64,000 bases of DNA, from the NCBI GenBank assembly GCA_902769705.1, contig CACXPX010000006.1, forward strand, positions 53,127 through 117,126. Direction: 5' to 3'. This stretch comes from an uncultured Prevotellaceae bacterium (GTDB lineage Bacteria > Bacteroidota > Bacteroidia > Bacteroidales > Bacteroidaceae). Shown one piece after another: positions 42,451 through 52,544 of the stretch. The translations under genes were made by a program, and so were the position numbers. Under the pieces are notes generated by a model. The model did no database searches. It saw only the letters and a program-made list of their open reading frames with translations, and had not been told where the DNA came from. Position 1 is the first letter of the stretch. Each line of letters opens with the position of its first letter.

Positions 42451-43899
42451 ATGAAAAAACTAATGATTTTGTGCCTGACGCTCCTCACGGTTTCGGTTCA
42501 GGCGCAAACAGCACGCAAGTTCACCATCGACTTGACCGAAGACGCTAAGGCGCAGATGGTGTGTTTCCTTCCCGCAAACCCCTCAGGGCAAGCTATTGTG
42601 GGCATTCCCGGTGGTGGCTATTCCATGCTGTCGAACACGCACGAGGGAACGCTGGCTTCTGGATGGCTTAATGAGCAAGGTATAGCCTATTTTGTGGTGA
42701 ACTACCGACTACCCAATGGCGACCGTACAATCCCGATAGGCGATGTGGAAAAAGGCATTCGCATTGTTCGCGATTCCGCAGCTATTTGGGGCATTAATCC
42801 CCACGACGTGGGCATCATGGGCTTCTCTGCCGGTGGACACTTGGCTTCGGTCATTTCTACGCACTCCGACTTCGATGTGCGTCCCGACTTCAGTATTCTT
42901 TTCTATCCTGTTATTTCAATGGACGAGCGCGTTTCTCATGTGTGGTCGTGCCGCAACTTCTTGGGCGAAGACCAGAAGAATCCCGAAATGGTACGTAGTT
43001 TCTCCACGCAGAATGCTGTGCGACGCCATCTCACACCTCCCGCCATCATCATCATGTCGAGTGACGACAACCTTGTGCCGCCAGTCACCAACGGCCTTGA
43101 GTACTATAAAGCCATGCGCAATGCAGGCAACGAGTGCTCTATGCTCGTTTATCCCTCTGGTGGTCACGGCTACGGTTTCGGCAATTGGTTTGCTTATCGC
43201 AACGAGATGCTCGCCACTCTTGGAAAATGGCTGAAAGCGCGCAAGGCTCCCAAGGTTGATGCCATTCGTGTGGCTTGTATCGGTAATAGCATCACAGATG
43301 GTCACGGTATTGATTTGGCAGAGCAGAATGGATACCCCGCACAGTTGCAGCGGGCGCTTGGCGAAGACTACTGGGTGAAGAACTTCGGTGTCAACGGTCG
43401 TACTATGCTCAACAAGGGCGACAATCCCTACATGAACGAAATGGCTTGGAAAGATGCACAAGCCTTCAAGCCCGACGTTGTGGTTATCAAACTCGGAACC
43501 AACGACTCGAAACCGCAGAACTGGAAGTATAGTGCTGAGTTCAAGCAAGATCTATGTCAGATGATCACCACCTTGCGCCCCGACCTCGCTCAACCAACCA
43601 AGAAGAAGGCTAAGAAAGGCAAGAAGGCTGCAGCAACACCTGAGCCCAAACCGCAGATTTTCCTCTGCACACCTATTCCTGCCATCAAGTCATCGTGGAA
43701 CATTAACGACTCCATCATTGCTTCTGGCGTTATTCCCATTCAACAAGAAGTAGCTCGCCAATACGGACTTCAGGTCATCGACTTGCATTCGCTCTTTGGA
43801 ACGGATACTGGCAATATGCAAAACGACGGTATTCATCCCAACGACAAAGGTGTACGTCGCATGACGCAAATCATAGCTGAAGCGCTGAAAGCAAAGTAG
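42451..43899 (+). CDS. Secreted double esterase: alpha/beta-hydrolase joined to SGNH domain
   Basis: The 482-residue protein has a signal peptide (about 1-19), an alpha/beta-hydrolase esterase domain (about 22-262) with oxyanion GIPGGGY, nucleophile GFSAGG (Ser126) and catalytic histidine in GGHGYG, and an SGNH/GDSL domain (about 270-482) with block I GNSITDG, GTNDSK and block V DGIHPND. Both halves look active. A Lys/Ala-rich insert (TKKKAKKGKKAAATPEPKPQ) interrupts the SGNH domain between its central blocks. Acetylxylan and feruloyl esterases of Bacteroidetes use both folds, so one chain could remove two kinds of acyl group from xylan. The xylanase gene lies about 2 kb upstream on the same strand. 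Confidence 0.86.
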   Translation: MKKLMILCLTLLTVSVQAQTARKFTIDLTEDAKAQMVCFLPANPSGQAIVGIPGGGYSMLSNTHEGTLASGWLNEQGIAYFVVNYRLPNGDRTIPIGDVEKGIRIVRDSAAIWGINPHDVGIMGFSAGGHLASVISTHSDFDVRPDFSILFYPVISMDERVSHVWSCRNFLGEDQKNPEMVRSFSTQNAVRRHLTPPAIIIMSSDDNLVPPVTNGLEYYKAMRNAGNECSMLVYPSGGHGYGFGNWFAYRNEMLATLGKWLKARKAPKVDAIRVACIGNSITDGHGIDLAEQNGYPAQLQRALGEDYWVKNFGVNGRTMLNKGDNPYMNEMAWKDAQAFKPDVVVIKLGTNDSKPQNWKYSAEFKQDLCQMITTLRPDLAQPTKKKAKKGKKAAATPEPKPQIFLCTPIPAIKSSWNINDSIIASGVIPIQQEVARQYGLQVIDLHSLFGTDTGNMQNDGIHPNDKGVRRMTQIIAEALKAK

Positions 43900-43911
43900 G
43901 GAGAGAAGATA

Positions 43912-44313
43912 ATGATCACTTACAAAGACATTCACCATTTCGACCAAGAGCAGTTACAAGACCTCTTTCTCTCTGTGGAGTGGTCGTCGGGGCATTTTCC
44001 TGAAAAGCTCGTTGTGGCTATGCAAAACTTTGAAACCGTCTACACCGCGTGGGATGATGACAAAATCGTGGGGTTGATCTGCGCTATGGACGATGGGATT
44101 ATGACTGCCTACGTGCATTATTTGCTCGTACGCCCTGAATATCAACATCAAGCCATCGGTCGCCGTCTTGTAGAAATGATGAAAGAGCATTATGCCGACT
44201 ATCTACGCATTGTCCTTGTGGCTTATGATGATGAACTGCAGTTCTACCAGTCTTGTGGTTTCAAGAAAGCCGAAGACGCAAGCGCCATGTTTATCACCAG
44301 CCTTTGGACGTGA
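43912..44313 (+). CDS. GNAT family N-acetyltransferase
   Basis: The 133-residue protein is a minimal GNAT fold: VGLICAMDDGIMTAYVHYLLVRP forms strands 3 and 4, followed by the acetyl-CoA loop PEYQHQAIGRRLVEMM (Q/RxxGxG/A type) and the C-terminal LRIVLVAYDDELQFYQSCGFKKAE. The acceptor is unknown. It starts 12 nt after the esterase stop and probably shares its transcript, ending in the terminator at 44363-44401. Confidence 0.85.
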   Translation: MITYKDIHHFDQEQLQDLFLSVEWSSGHFPEKLVVAMQNFETVYTAWDDDKIVGLICAMDDGIMTAYVHYLLVRPEYQHQAIGRRLVEMMKEHYADYLRIVLVAYDDELQFYQSCGFKKAEDASAMFITSLWT

Positions 44314-44362
44314 CCGTCACAGTGTGCAAAATAGAAAGCAAGTCTATAGTCGACAAACAAAA

Positions 44363-44401
44363 AAATCCGATGGAGCATTCACTTCATCGGATTTTCTTTT
44401 G
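44363..44401 (+). terminator. Rho-independent terminator
   Basis: AAATCCGATG (44363-44372) pairs perfectly with CATCGGATTT (44385-44394), followed by TCTTTT. It ends the esterase-GNAT transcript. Confidence 0.88.
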
Positions 44402-44466
44402 CTCACCAAATTATATATAAGGTTGGGGATAGGCTTTTGAGGGAAATGGTTAAACAAAACAAATAG

Positions 44467-44537
44467 AGCGGAATACGGGAGTCGAACCCGCCTCCGCGGC
44501 TTGGGAAGCCGCTGCACTACCGATGTGCTAATTCCGC
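44467..44537 (-). tRNA. tRNA-Gly (CCC)
   Basis: A 71-nt cloverleaf on the minus strand: acceptor GCGGAAT/ATTCCGC with discriminator U as expected for glycine, D arm GCACATCGGTAGTGC, anticodon stem GCGGC/GCCGC with loop TTCCCAA giving anticodon CCC, and T arm GCGGGTTCGACTCCCGT. CCA is not encoded. It lies 28 nt downstream of tRNA-Thr in the same transcript. Confidence 0.93.
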
Positions 44538-44565
44538 TTTAAATTGTAATGGGGAAGTTTTTCTA

Positions 44566-44641
<76 letters not shown>

Positions 44642-44683
44642 TTGTCTCCATGCATTCAGACTTAATGTTTCATTAAGCGAGTG

Positions 44684-44715
44684 CAAAAGTACATCATTTT
44701 TTCCAAAAAGCCAAA
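44684..44715 (-). promoter_or_regulatory. Promoter of the tRNA-Thr/tRNA-Gly pair
   Basis: Minus-strand TTTG (44712-44715), 20-nt spacer, TACTTTTG (44684-44691), about 43 nt upstream of the tRNA-Thr 5' end. This also fills most of the gap to tamB; no gene lies there. Confidence 0.8.
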
Positions 44716-44772
44716 TATTCCATGACTTTTTTGAAACAATTGTTCATAAAAACATGTGTTTGTGGCTGAAAT

Positions 44773-47700
44773 TCACTTTGTCGTAGTTGAATCTGCGGGC
44801 AGGATGTGGCTCTGCTTTTTGGGTTTGATGCCCATGAGATCGCCCAAACCATTGAAATCTTTTTTCAGGATAAGGCCCACTCCTTGCGTGTTGAGGGAGT
44901 TGCGGGTGAAGTAGCGGTCGTTGGTTTGGTTGTAGACCTTAATGGCCACATTTCCGTTGGGCAGAAGCAGATAACGAATGTCAAAATCACCAATAAAGGA
45001 ACTGGTGGCGTTGGGGTTGTCGCGATAGCCAAACTGGCCATTGATTTGGAGTCGGTTGTTGAGCAGTCGGCCTGAGAGCAATCCCTCGTATTCTGCATTG
45101 TAGAAACCTTGGTCGCCAGTGGAGATGTTTGCGCCAAAGTTCCAATTGTTATTGTTGACAACGCTCGACAACACCGAATTGATCTGCTGGCTGATGGTTC
45201 CACTCAAGATGCTCTGCATAGCCAGTGATGTCTGGCTTTGTTGCGCCATTCCATCGGAGCCTGCATTGTTAGTTCCTTGGTTATAGAATCGCCCTACTGC
45301 CAAAAGGTAGAGCACTTGTTGGTTCATCTCTTCTTCTGAGTTAATCAAGCTGAAAATCATCTGTTTGGCATCTGTGCCAATGGTCGGTAAGTCAAGGTCG
45401 AATTCCACGCGTGGCTGGTTGGGTGTTCCCGCAATGTTCATCAGGCAGTTCACACGTATGTTGTTGCTGGTGAACGAGCGCCCGATATTGAGGTCGGAGA
45501 GGGGGACGCCATTGACGGGGTAGAGTGCCTTCAAGTTGAGGGTTGCATTATAGGGGTCGCCGCCAAAGACGATGGTGCCGCCTTGTTGGAACTGGAAGTC
45601 TTTCTTAATGACATTTTGGATTGTGAGTTTGTAAATTCCGTGGTCGATAAGATAGTTTCCAAACATGTCGAACGAACCCTTATTATAATAGGTGGCACGA
45701 ATCACACCGTTTCCGTTGAGTGCAATGTAGTCGCCGCTACGTTCATCCATGATGAGTTTGAGCGTTGCATCAGGGTTGGCGTTTATGATAAAGTTCATTC
45801 GAATGTCTGTGGGAATGTCAACTTTCTCTTCTTTTTCATCGGTTTCATCGGGATGGTTGGCATTAAGTGCTAAGTTGGCGCTCTTCTTGTTGGTCCATTC
45901 AATGAACTCATTGTTGCCAATGGCGTCTGGTGAAGAAACATTGTAAAGTATTTGCGAATTCTTCTCAGGTGTCACATCAACGTCGATGGTCACTTCACCA
46001 CTACGTCCCTTGATTCTGCAGTCGCCTGTGCCATAAACGGTTCCACAGAAAGTGTCGTTGCCAAAATCCTTGAAATCGTAGGCCAGTAAGTTTTGGGCAT
46101 TCACGTCGATGTCGTATCTGAGGTTGGTCAGATGGTCGTGGTAAAGGCTGCCATTCACGATACCAATGTTTCCGTTGATGTCGTAGATGGTGTCGCTTTC
46201 AAAGATGATTTCATCGGGAATCAAATGAATGGTGTCGTTTCTCAACGCGTATGTGGTATTCAGTGGTGTGATGGTCACAAAGCCGTCAGCAATGCCCTCT
46301 CCGACAAGATTCATGTGACTGAGGGGACCTGAGAGTCGCAGGTCGGCATTTACCCTTACATTGATATCATTCATGAAACTACCGCAGAAGCTTTGCAGGA
46401 ATTCGGCATTCGAGTTGTGAGCAGCAATGGAGAGGTCAATAAAACTGCGTTGTGGCGATACATAACCATCGATGTATGTCTGCTGACCAGGTCCATCATT
46501 AGCAATAGCATGAATGTCAATTTGCTCGTCTTCGTGGTTCAGATGGGCATCAGCAGAGAGTACTCCCAAACGTCCGTCTTCGAAGGTAAACTTATTTACA
46601 GTCAGATGAGCCGAAGCTTCAGGCTTGTCGAACACATTCGAGGCGTAAGCCTTTCCTGTTACCAAACCTCCGAACTCGACAGAATGGAAATCCACAAGGT
46701 TGAGGATGTAGTTGACGTTCACGTCTTTCAGGTCAACAATGATGGAGTCTGTTGGGCTTTTTGTGGCCATTCCATTGATGATGACGTGCTGGTTGCCGTG
46801 CTTGATAGCCACATTATTAATTGCCAGATGGTTCTTGCTGTAAGTGATGTCGCCAGGCATTACGTTCCATATCGTATCTCCGATGACCACTTCCGAAGGA
46901 TTGATAGTCACATGGGTGGTGTTGTGTCCTTCCGACGACTTGAAGAACTCTGCGTCTGCAACAATCTTTCCCTTAAAAGGATGGCGTGAACGATTGATGA
47001 AATTAAGGTTTGTGGAGAGGTGGTTGTCTATAGCATTGGCATTCACATCTATGACGAGACGGTTTCCCCGCTCCATGATTTTGTTGATGTTGAGATGAGC
47101 CTGTAGTGTGTCATTGGGCGTGCTGACGGCAAGACGGGCATTTTCGTAAGGCTTCTCATCGTAAATGAAACTGGGAAGGGTAGCCAATAGGTCCATCTGA
47201 TGATTCTTGTCCGATATAGAACCTTCTATATGCATGGGTTCCCTAATGTTGAGAGGGATATCGAATAAATCTTGAAGCCAGTCGGTCTTTGTGACGTCGG
47301 CTGTCAATGTGAAATTGTTGTCGCGTTGCTGAGTTTGCTTGGGAAGTCCTGGAAGGGTGGGGAGCTTGCTTCCCAAGAGGTTCATGATGCTCTGCACGAT
47401 GGTGTTATAGTCGTATTCACCCTTGATTTCCATGTTTCCGAAATCACTGCTCAAAGAAAGGTGGTGCCCATCGGCATTATTGTCACCCTCTATTTCCAAA
47501 TTGTCAAGCAAGAATGTCTTATCGGGTGATTGCATAGAGAATGTGTTGAGCGAAATCTTTCCGTTGGCAGTGTTGATGTCTTTGCCCACCACATTCGCAT
47601 CTATGTTGAAACTGAAGGATGCTCCTGGCCATTTGTCGAGCAAATTGATGGCCGATGGTGCAATATGCCTGACCGTTGCAACGAGGTTGGCTGAAGGTGT

Positions 47701-49221
47701 TTTTCCCTGCAAACTCATTTCGCCTTTAGCCTCGACATTCACATTGGGGTCATCAATCTCAAAGTATCCGTCAAGAACTCCATCTTTCATCGTACCGTCA
47801 ACTTGTATATTCTTGAAAGAGTAGGAGTTATAGTCAAAATGTGAAATCTTTCCTTGAACATAGACATTGGGCTTGGAATGGGCAATAAATGATCCGTCTA
47901 CTTGAATATCGGTGCCTACTTCTCCGAATTTCTCATTGTCGAGAACTTGCCGGAGATTGAAGTTGTCGGTTTTGATGGTTCCCGAGAAATTCTTGTCGCT
48001 CAACGTGGCCACCATATTTACATCGCCAGCTCCGGTCTGCATAGTGCCTTTCACTCCCAACGTCTTTCCTTCTCCAGACAAGTCACCATTGAAGCGAATG
48101 GATTGAAGGCGCATCACTTCGTTAGGTATGTCAATGGAATTGGATTTCAGACAAGTTGCGAGAGCTTGCATTCCCGTCTCGTTGATGTGCATATCGCTGA
48201 CTTCTGCATTCCACTTCAATTGTCCGGAACGTTTAGACGCTTCTCCACGGGCGTGGAGATAAAGTTGTTCGTCATCGGAATATAAGAGCAGATTGTCAAC
48301 ACGCAGATGGTTGGCATTCCCGGCATAGGTGGATTTCAGGTAGAGTGTTTGAGGGTAGTCGCGCAACATAGGCAATAAAGCCGCTATATCATTGGTGGCT
48401 ATCTTCGAATAATTAATGTTGCCGAAGAAATCCAATGATTGCTTGTCGAACTTGCCTTCATTAAATTGGTAGGCTGCCCAAGTGCGGTCAATGAGCAATT
48501 CTGAATGGGGCATTTTCAATTGCAGGTCTTCGAGTGTGGCTTTTTCCTTGTTTGCCTGCAACTTCAATGCGAATGACTGAATGTCTATTCCCGAATTCTC
48601 TTTGAACGCCAACCTCTTCACATTCACATTCAGCGAGTCGTCTTTTAAGGCGTTGAGAATGATGTGGGCACTAATGTCATGGGTGTTGATGTGGTAGGGG
48701 GAAAAACGTTGAGGCGTTGTGGGAATGTCCAATCGATTGTAACTGATAGCACCATGACGGATAATCAAAGAATTGATTTTCAGGTCGAGTGGGGTATGCT
48801 TGGTGGAGTCTTTTGATGCAAGTGAATCTAACACAAACGCGAAATTTGGCTTTTCATCAGCGCTTTTCTGATACAAGGATGCTTTCAAACCAAACAACTG
48901 AGCGGATTTCACAACGATTCTTCCTTGAGAAAGAGCGAGAAAGTCTAACTTGGCAGATGCACGCGAAGCTGTCAGCATCTGCTTGCCCTCTTGGTCGAGC
49001 ATGCTGATGTCATCGATAATCACACGGTTGAAAAAGCCAAGGTCCACACGTCCGACATGGACCTCTGTTCCTAACTTTTCAGACAAAGCATCGCCTACAG
49101 AAGAACCAATAAAACCCTGTACCGCTGGCAACCGCAGCAGCACTAACAACGTGACAACAAGCCCTACCAAAGCCCATATCGCGCCGTTGACGATGTTTTT
49201 AACACTTTTCAAATCTGGCAC
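44773..49221 (-). CDS. tamB: TamB-like translocation/assembly protein (DUF490)
   Basis: The 1482-residue protein has an N-terminal signal anchor (about 10-32, IVNGAIWALVGLVVTLLVLL), a very long repetitive beta-rich body of AsmA/TamB type, and the conserved C-terminal TamB domain (about 1080-1450) with NLNIGRSFTSNNIRVNC, MNIAGTPNQPRVEFD and LLSGRLLNNRLQINGQFGYRD. TamB-like proteins span the periplasm as a hydrophobic groove thought to carry phospholipids to the outer membrane or assist outer-membrane protein insertion. Size is typical for Bacteroidetes. Translation starts at GTG 49221; no in-frame ATG lies nearby. No tamA gene is next to it. The start abuts a minus-strand TAAATTTG, leaving no room for a leader if that box is used. 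Confidence 0.9.
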   Translation of the reverse strand: MPDLKSVKNIVNGAIWALVGLVVTLLVLLRLPAVQGFIGSSVGDALSEKLGTEVHVGRVDLGFFNRVIIDDISMLDQEGKQMLTASRASAKLDFLALSQGRIVVKSAQLFGLKASLYQKSADEKPNFAFVLDSLASKDSTKHTPLDLKINSLIIRHGAISYNRLDIPTTPQRFSPYHINTHDISAHIILNALKDDSLNVNVKRLAFKENSGIDIQSFALKLQANKEKATLEDLQLKMPHSELLIDRTWAAYQFNEGKFDKQSLDFFGNINYSKIATNDIAALLPMLRDYPQTLYLKSTYAGNANHLRVDNLLLYSDDEQLYLHARGEASKRSGQLKWNAEVSDMHINETGMQALATCLKSNSIDIPNEVMRLQSIRFNGDLSGEGKTLGVKGTMQTGAGDVNMVATLSDKNFSGTIKTDNFNLRQVLDNEKFGEVGTDIQVDGSFIAHSKPNVYVQGKISHFDYNSYSFKNIQVDGTMKDGVLDGYFEIDDPNVNVEAKGEMSLQGKTPSANLVATVRHIAPSAINLLDKWPGASFSFNIDANVVGKDINTANGKISLNTFSMQSPDKTFLLDNLEIEGDNNADGHHLSLSSDFGNMEIKGEYDYNTIVQSIMNLLGSKLPTLPGLPKQTQQRDNNFTLTADVTKTDWLQDLFDIPLNIREPMHIEGSISDKNHQMDLLATLPSFIYDEKPYENARLAVSTPNDTLQAHLNINKIMERGNRLVIDVNANAIDNHLSTNLNFINRSRHPFKGKIVADAEFFKSSEGHNTTHVTINPSEVVIGDTIWNVMPGDITYSKNHLAINNVAIKHGNQHVIINGMATKSPTDSIIVDLKDVNVNYILNLVDFHSVEFGGLVTGKAYASNVFDKPEASAHLTVNKFTFEDGRLGVLSADAHLNHEDEQIDIHAIANDGPGQQTYIDGYVSPQRSFIDLSIAAHNSNAEFLQSFCGSFMNDINVRVNADLRLSGPLSHMNLVGEGIADGFVTITPLNTTYALRNDTIHLIPDEIIFESDTIYDINGNIGIVNGSLYHDHLTNLRYDIDVNAQNLLAYDFKDFGNDTFCGTVYGTGDCRIKGRSGEVTIDVDVTPEKNSQILYNVSSPDAIGNNEFIEWTNKKSANLALNANHPDETDEKEEKVDIPTDIRMNFIINANPDATLKLIMDERSGDYIALNGNGVIRATYYNKGSFDMFGNYLIDHGIYKLTIQNVIKKDFQFQQGGTIVFGGDPYNATLNLKALYPVNGVPLSDLNIGRSFTSNNIRVNCLMNIAGTPNQPRVEFDLDLPTIGTDAKQMIFSLINSEEEMNQQVLYLLAVGRFYNQGTNNAGSDGMAQQSQTSLAMQSILSGTISQQINSVLSSVVNNNNWNFGANISTGDQGFYNAEYEGLLSGRLLNNRLQINGQFGYRDNPNATSSFIGDFDIRYLLLPNGNVAIKVYNQTNDRYFTRNSLNTQGVGLILKKDFNGLGDLMGIKPKKQSHILPADSTTTK

Positions 49222-49347
49222 AAATTTACATGAATTTTGTCTTACATCGAAATAAAACGAGCATTTTTGTCCTCATTTTCCTAATTTTTCATTAATTTTG
49301 CATCGTTTTAGAGCTGAAATCAATTAAATTCTAATATTTTTGTAGTT

Positions 49348-50700
49348 ATGGCAAATGTAATCAAGTTACGTAAAGGTTTAGACGTAAACCTGAAAGGCAA
49401 GGCCAAAGAACAAAAAGTGGGCATTGGGAAGTGCGATGAATATGCGCTGGTTCCTGATGATTTTACTGGTATTGTTCCTAAGGTAGTAGTCAAGGAAGGT
49501 GATGCTGTCAAAGCTGGGGACGCCTTGTTCGTCAACAAGAATTGTCCCGAAGTGAAGTTTGCCTCGCCTGTTGGCGGCACTGTGAGTGCTGTTGTGCGAG
49601 GTGAGCGACGCAAAGTGCTATGCGTGAAAGTGAAAGCCGATGCTGAATGGCAGTATGCCGATTTTGGCAAGAAGGATGTGGCTTCTCTCGATGGTGAACA
49701 GGTGAAAGCCGCCCTCTTGGAAGCCGGACTTTTCGGCTACATCAGTCAGTTGCCTTATGCAGTGTCAACAACTCCTGACACTACGCCCAAGGCAATTTTT
49801 GTTTCTGCATTGCGCGACAAGCCATTGGCTGGCGATTTCGAGTTCGAGTTGAAAGGTAACGAACAGGCATTCCAGACAGGATTGACAGCCCTTTCAAAGA
49901 TAGCTAAGACCTATCTCGGAATTGGTGCAAATCAAACCGCTTCTGCTTTGACGTCTGCTAAAGATGTGGAGGTGAATGTGTTTGACGGACCTTGTCCTGC
50001 TGGTAATGTGGGTGTTCAGGTGAACCACATTTCTCCCGTCAACAAAGGTGAGGTGGTGTGGATTGTGGAACCCACTGCCGTGATTTTCTTCGGACGATTG
50101 TTTGATGAGGGCAAAGTTGATTTGACTCGTACTGTTGCTGTTGCTGGAAGCGAAGTCAACGACCCTGCTTATATGGATGCTGTTGTGGGTACTCCCATTA
50201 GCGCTATTCTTGAGGGTAAGCTGACTAAGACAGAAGGTGTGCGCATCATCAATGGCAATCCTCTCTCAGGAACCAAAGCCACGATGGATGATTATCTTGG
50301 CGCTCATACTTCTACGGTTTCCGTGATTCCTGAAGGCGACCATGCTGACGAGATGTTGGGATGGATTCTCCCGCGCTTCAAAGAGTTCTCTGCCAATCGC
50401 AGTTACTTCTCTTGGCTGTTGGGCAAGAAAAAGGAATATACGATTGATGCACGCGTGAAAGGTGGTGAACGTCACATGATCATGAGTGGTGAATATGATA
50501 ATGTGTTGCCGATGGACATCTATGGTGAATACCTCATTAAGGCCATCATTACAGGCGATATCGACAAGATGGAGCAATTGGGAATCTATGAGGTAAGCCC
50601 AGAGGATTTTGCTTTGGCAGAGTTTGTAGATTCCTCTAAGTTGGAGTTGCAACGCATTGTGAGACAAGGACTTGACATGCTTCGTAAAGAAAATGCATAA
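49348..50700 (+). CDS. nqrA: Na+-translocating NADH:quinone reductase subunit A
   Basis: The 450-residue first gene of the operon. NqrA is the membrane-associated quinone-site subunit; characteristic sequence includes KLRKGLDVNLKGKAKEQK at the start, NKNCPEVKFASPVGGTV and the RSYFSWLLGKK segment near residue 350. A TAATTTTG -7 element at 49293-49300 is the probable operon promoter, with TTTG at 49266-49269 (23-nt spacing). NqrB follows after 21 nt. Confidence 0.96.
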   Translation: MANVIKLRKGLDVNLKGKAKEQKVGIGKCDEYALVPDDFTGIVPKVVVKEGDAVKAGDALFVNKNCPEVKFASPVGGTVSAVVRGERRKVLCVKVKADAEWQYADFGKKDVASLDGEQVKAALLEAGLFGYISQLPYAVSTTPDTTPKAIFVSALRDKPLAGDFEFELKGNEQAFQTGLTALSKIAKTYLGIGANQTASALTSAKDVEVNVFDGPCPAGNVGVQVNHISPVNKGEVVWIVEPTAVIFFGRLFDEGKVDLTRTVAVAGSEVNDPAYMDAVVGTPISAILEGKLTKTEGVRIINGNPLSGTKATMDDYLGAHTSTVSVIPEGDHADEMLGWILPRFKEFSANRSYFSWLLGKKKEYTIDARVKGGERHMIMSGEYDNVLPMDIYGEYLIKAIITGDIDKMEQLGIYEVSPEDFALAEFVDSSKLELQRIVRQGLDMLRKENA

Positions 50701-50721
50701 ACCCTTATATTGATTACGATT

Positions 50722-51879
50722 ATGAGTTTAAGAAATTATATCGATAAAATAAAGCCCAACTTTGAGGAGGGTGGCAAACTTCATGCTTTCCGTAGCGTGT
50801 TCGATGGTTTCGAAACATTCTTGTTCGTACCCAACACGACTGCCAAGAGCGGAAGTCACATTCATGATGCCATCGACTCAAAGCGCATTATGAGTATGGT
50901 AGTGATTGCGTTGATGCCGGCAATGCTGTTCGGTATGTACAACGTGGGCTATCAGAACTATGCAGCTGCCGGAACGCTTGCCACAGCCAGTTTCTGGAGC
51001 ATTTTCTTCTATGGATTTTTGGCTGTACTGCCCAAGATTCTTGTTAGCTATATCGTAGGTCTTGGCATTGAGTTCATCTGGGCACAATGGAAAGGCGAGG
51101 AGATTCAGGAAGGTTATCTTGTAAGTGGAATCATCATTCCGCTTATCATCCCTATTGGTTGCCCGCTTTGGATGCTGGCTTTGGCATGTGCTTTTGCCGT
51201 CATCTTTGCTAAAGAGATTTTCGGTGGTACGGGTATGAACATCTTCAACGTTGCCGTTGCAGCACGTATGTTCTTGTTCTTCTCATATCCCTCGAAGATG
51301 ACTGGTGACACCATTTGGGTTGCCAACGAATCTATCTTTGGACTTGGAAACACGCTTCCTGATGGTTTGACTACAGCTACACCGCTTGGACAAATCGGAC
51401 AGGGAATGGATGTGACCTACACGCTGAACGACATGATAACGGGATTCATTCCCGGTTCTATTGGTGAAACCAGCGTCATTGCCATTGCTCTTGGTGCTAT
51501 CCTGCTTCTTTGGACGGGCATCGCCTCTTGGAAGACCATGGGCAGCGTCTTTGCTGGTGGCATTCTGATGGCTCTGCTTTTCTCAGCCCTCGACATGACT
51601 CCCATTTCATGGTATGAGCACATTGTGCTGGGTGGCTTCTGTTTTGGTGCTGTGTTCATGGCTACCGACCCCGTGACATCTGCCCGCACAGAATGCGGAA
51701 AATACATCTATGGTTTCCTGATTGGTGCTATGGCTGTCATTATCCGCGTGATGAACCCTGGCTATCCAGAGGGCATGATGCTTGCCATCTTCTTTGGCAA
51801 CATGTTTGCACCTATCATCGACCATTGCATCGTGGAACGTAATATTTCGAAACGTTTGAAGAGAGGAGGCTTAAAATGA
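50722..51879 (+). CDS. nqrB: Na+-NQR subunit B
   Basis: The 385-residue integral membrane subunit has about ten helices and carries covalently bound FMN; the flavin threonine lies in LTTATPLG. NqrB forms the main sodium channel with NqrD and NqrE. ATG 50722 (MSLRNYIDKIKP) is chosen over an in-frame TTG 12 nt earlier. Its stop overlaps the nqrC start (ATGA). Confidence 0.96.
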   Translation: MSLRNYIDKIKPNFEEGGKLHAFRSVFDGFETFLFVPNTTAKSGSHIHDAIDSKRIMSMVVIALMPAMLFGMYNVGYQNYAAAGTLATASFWSIFFYGFLAVLPKILVSYIVGLGIEFIWAQWKGEEIQEGYLVSGIIIPLIIPIGCPLWMLALACAFAVIFAKEIFGGTGMNIFNVAVAARMFLFFSYPSKMTGDTIWVANESIFGLGNTLPDGLTTATPLGQIGQGMDVTYTLNDMITGFIPGSIGETSVIAIALGAILLLWTGIASWKTMGSVFAGGILMALLFSALDMTPISWYEHIVLGGFCFGAVFMATDPVTSARTECGKYIYGFLIGAMAVIIRVMNPGYPEGMMLAIFFGNMFAPIIDHCIVERNISKRLKRGGLK

Positions 51880-52541
51880 GTAAGTTAAATACAAATTCGA
51901 ATTCGTACATTATTATTTATAGTGCGATTCTCGTGGTCATCGTTGCCTTCCTGCTGGCATTCGTCTATCAGGCACTCAAGCCGATGCAGGACGCTAACGT
52001 GGCCCTCGATGTGAAGAAGCAGATTCTCTATTCGCTCAACATCCGCAACCTGGATGGTGCAGAGGCCGAAGCAAAATATGCAGAGGTGGTGAAAAGCGAA
52101 CCAAGTGGTTCTGGCGAATGGGAAAAACCATTCTATGAATGTGAAGTTGATGGCAAATCAGTCCATGTTCTCCCTTTAAAAGGTATGGGACTTTGGGGTG
52201 GTATAAGTGGCTTTATTGCTCTGTCTGAGGATTATGAAACTGTCTATGGGGTTTATTTCAACCATGAAAGCGAAACCGCTGGACTTGGTGCAGAAATCAA
52301 AGACTCTCAGGCTTGGCAGGAGAAATTCATCGGTAAGAAAATCTGGGATGACAATGGTAATGTGATTCTCTCAGTAGTGAAGAAGGTGGATAATCCCGAG
52401 TCACAAGTTGACGCCGTAACGGGAGCAACCTTGACTTCTAATGGTGTAAGTGATATGTTGCAGGATTGTATAAACGCTAAATTAAAGAAAGCAAAAAAGT
52501 TTTGTCCTCCTGCAGTAACAGAAAACGATTCAATTCAGTAA
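51876..52541 (+). CDS. nqrC: Na+-NQR subunit C
   Basis: The 221-residue protein has one N-terminal membrane helix (about 10-32) and a periplasmic FMN-binding domain; the covalent FMN threonine is in VTGATLTSNGV (SGATLTS-type motif) near residue 190. It passes electrons between NqrF and NqrB. It overlaps nqrB by 4 nt. Confidence 0.95.
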   Translation: MSKLNTNSNSYIIIYSAILVVIVAFLLAFVYQALKPMQDANVALDVKKQILYSLNIRNLDGAEAEAKYAEVVKSEPSGSGEWEKPFYECEVDGKSVHVLPLKGMGLWGGISGFIALSEDYETVYGVYFNHESETAGLGAEIKDSQAWQEKFIGKKIWDDNGNVILSVVKKVDNPESQVDAVTGATLTSNGVSDMLQDCINAKLKKAKKFCPPAVTENDSIQ

Positions 52542-52544
52542 ACT

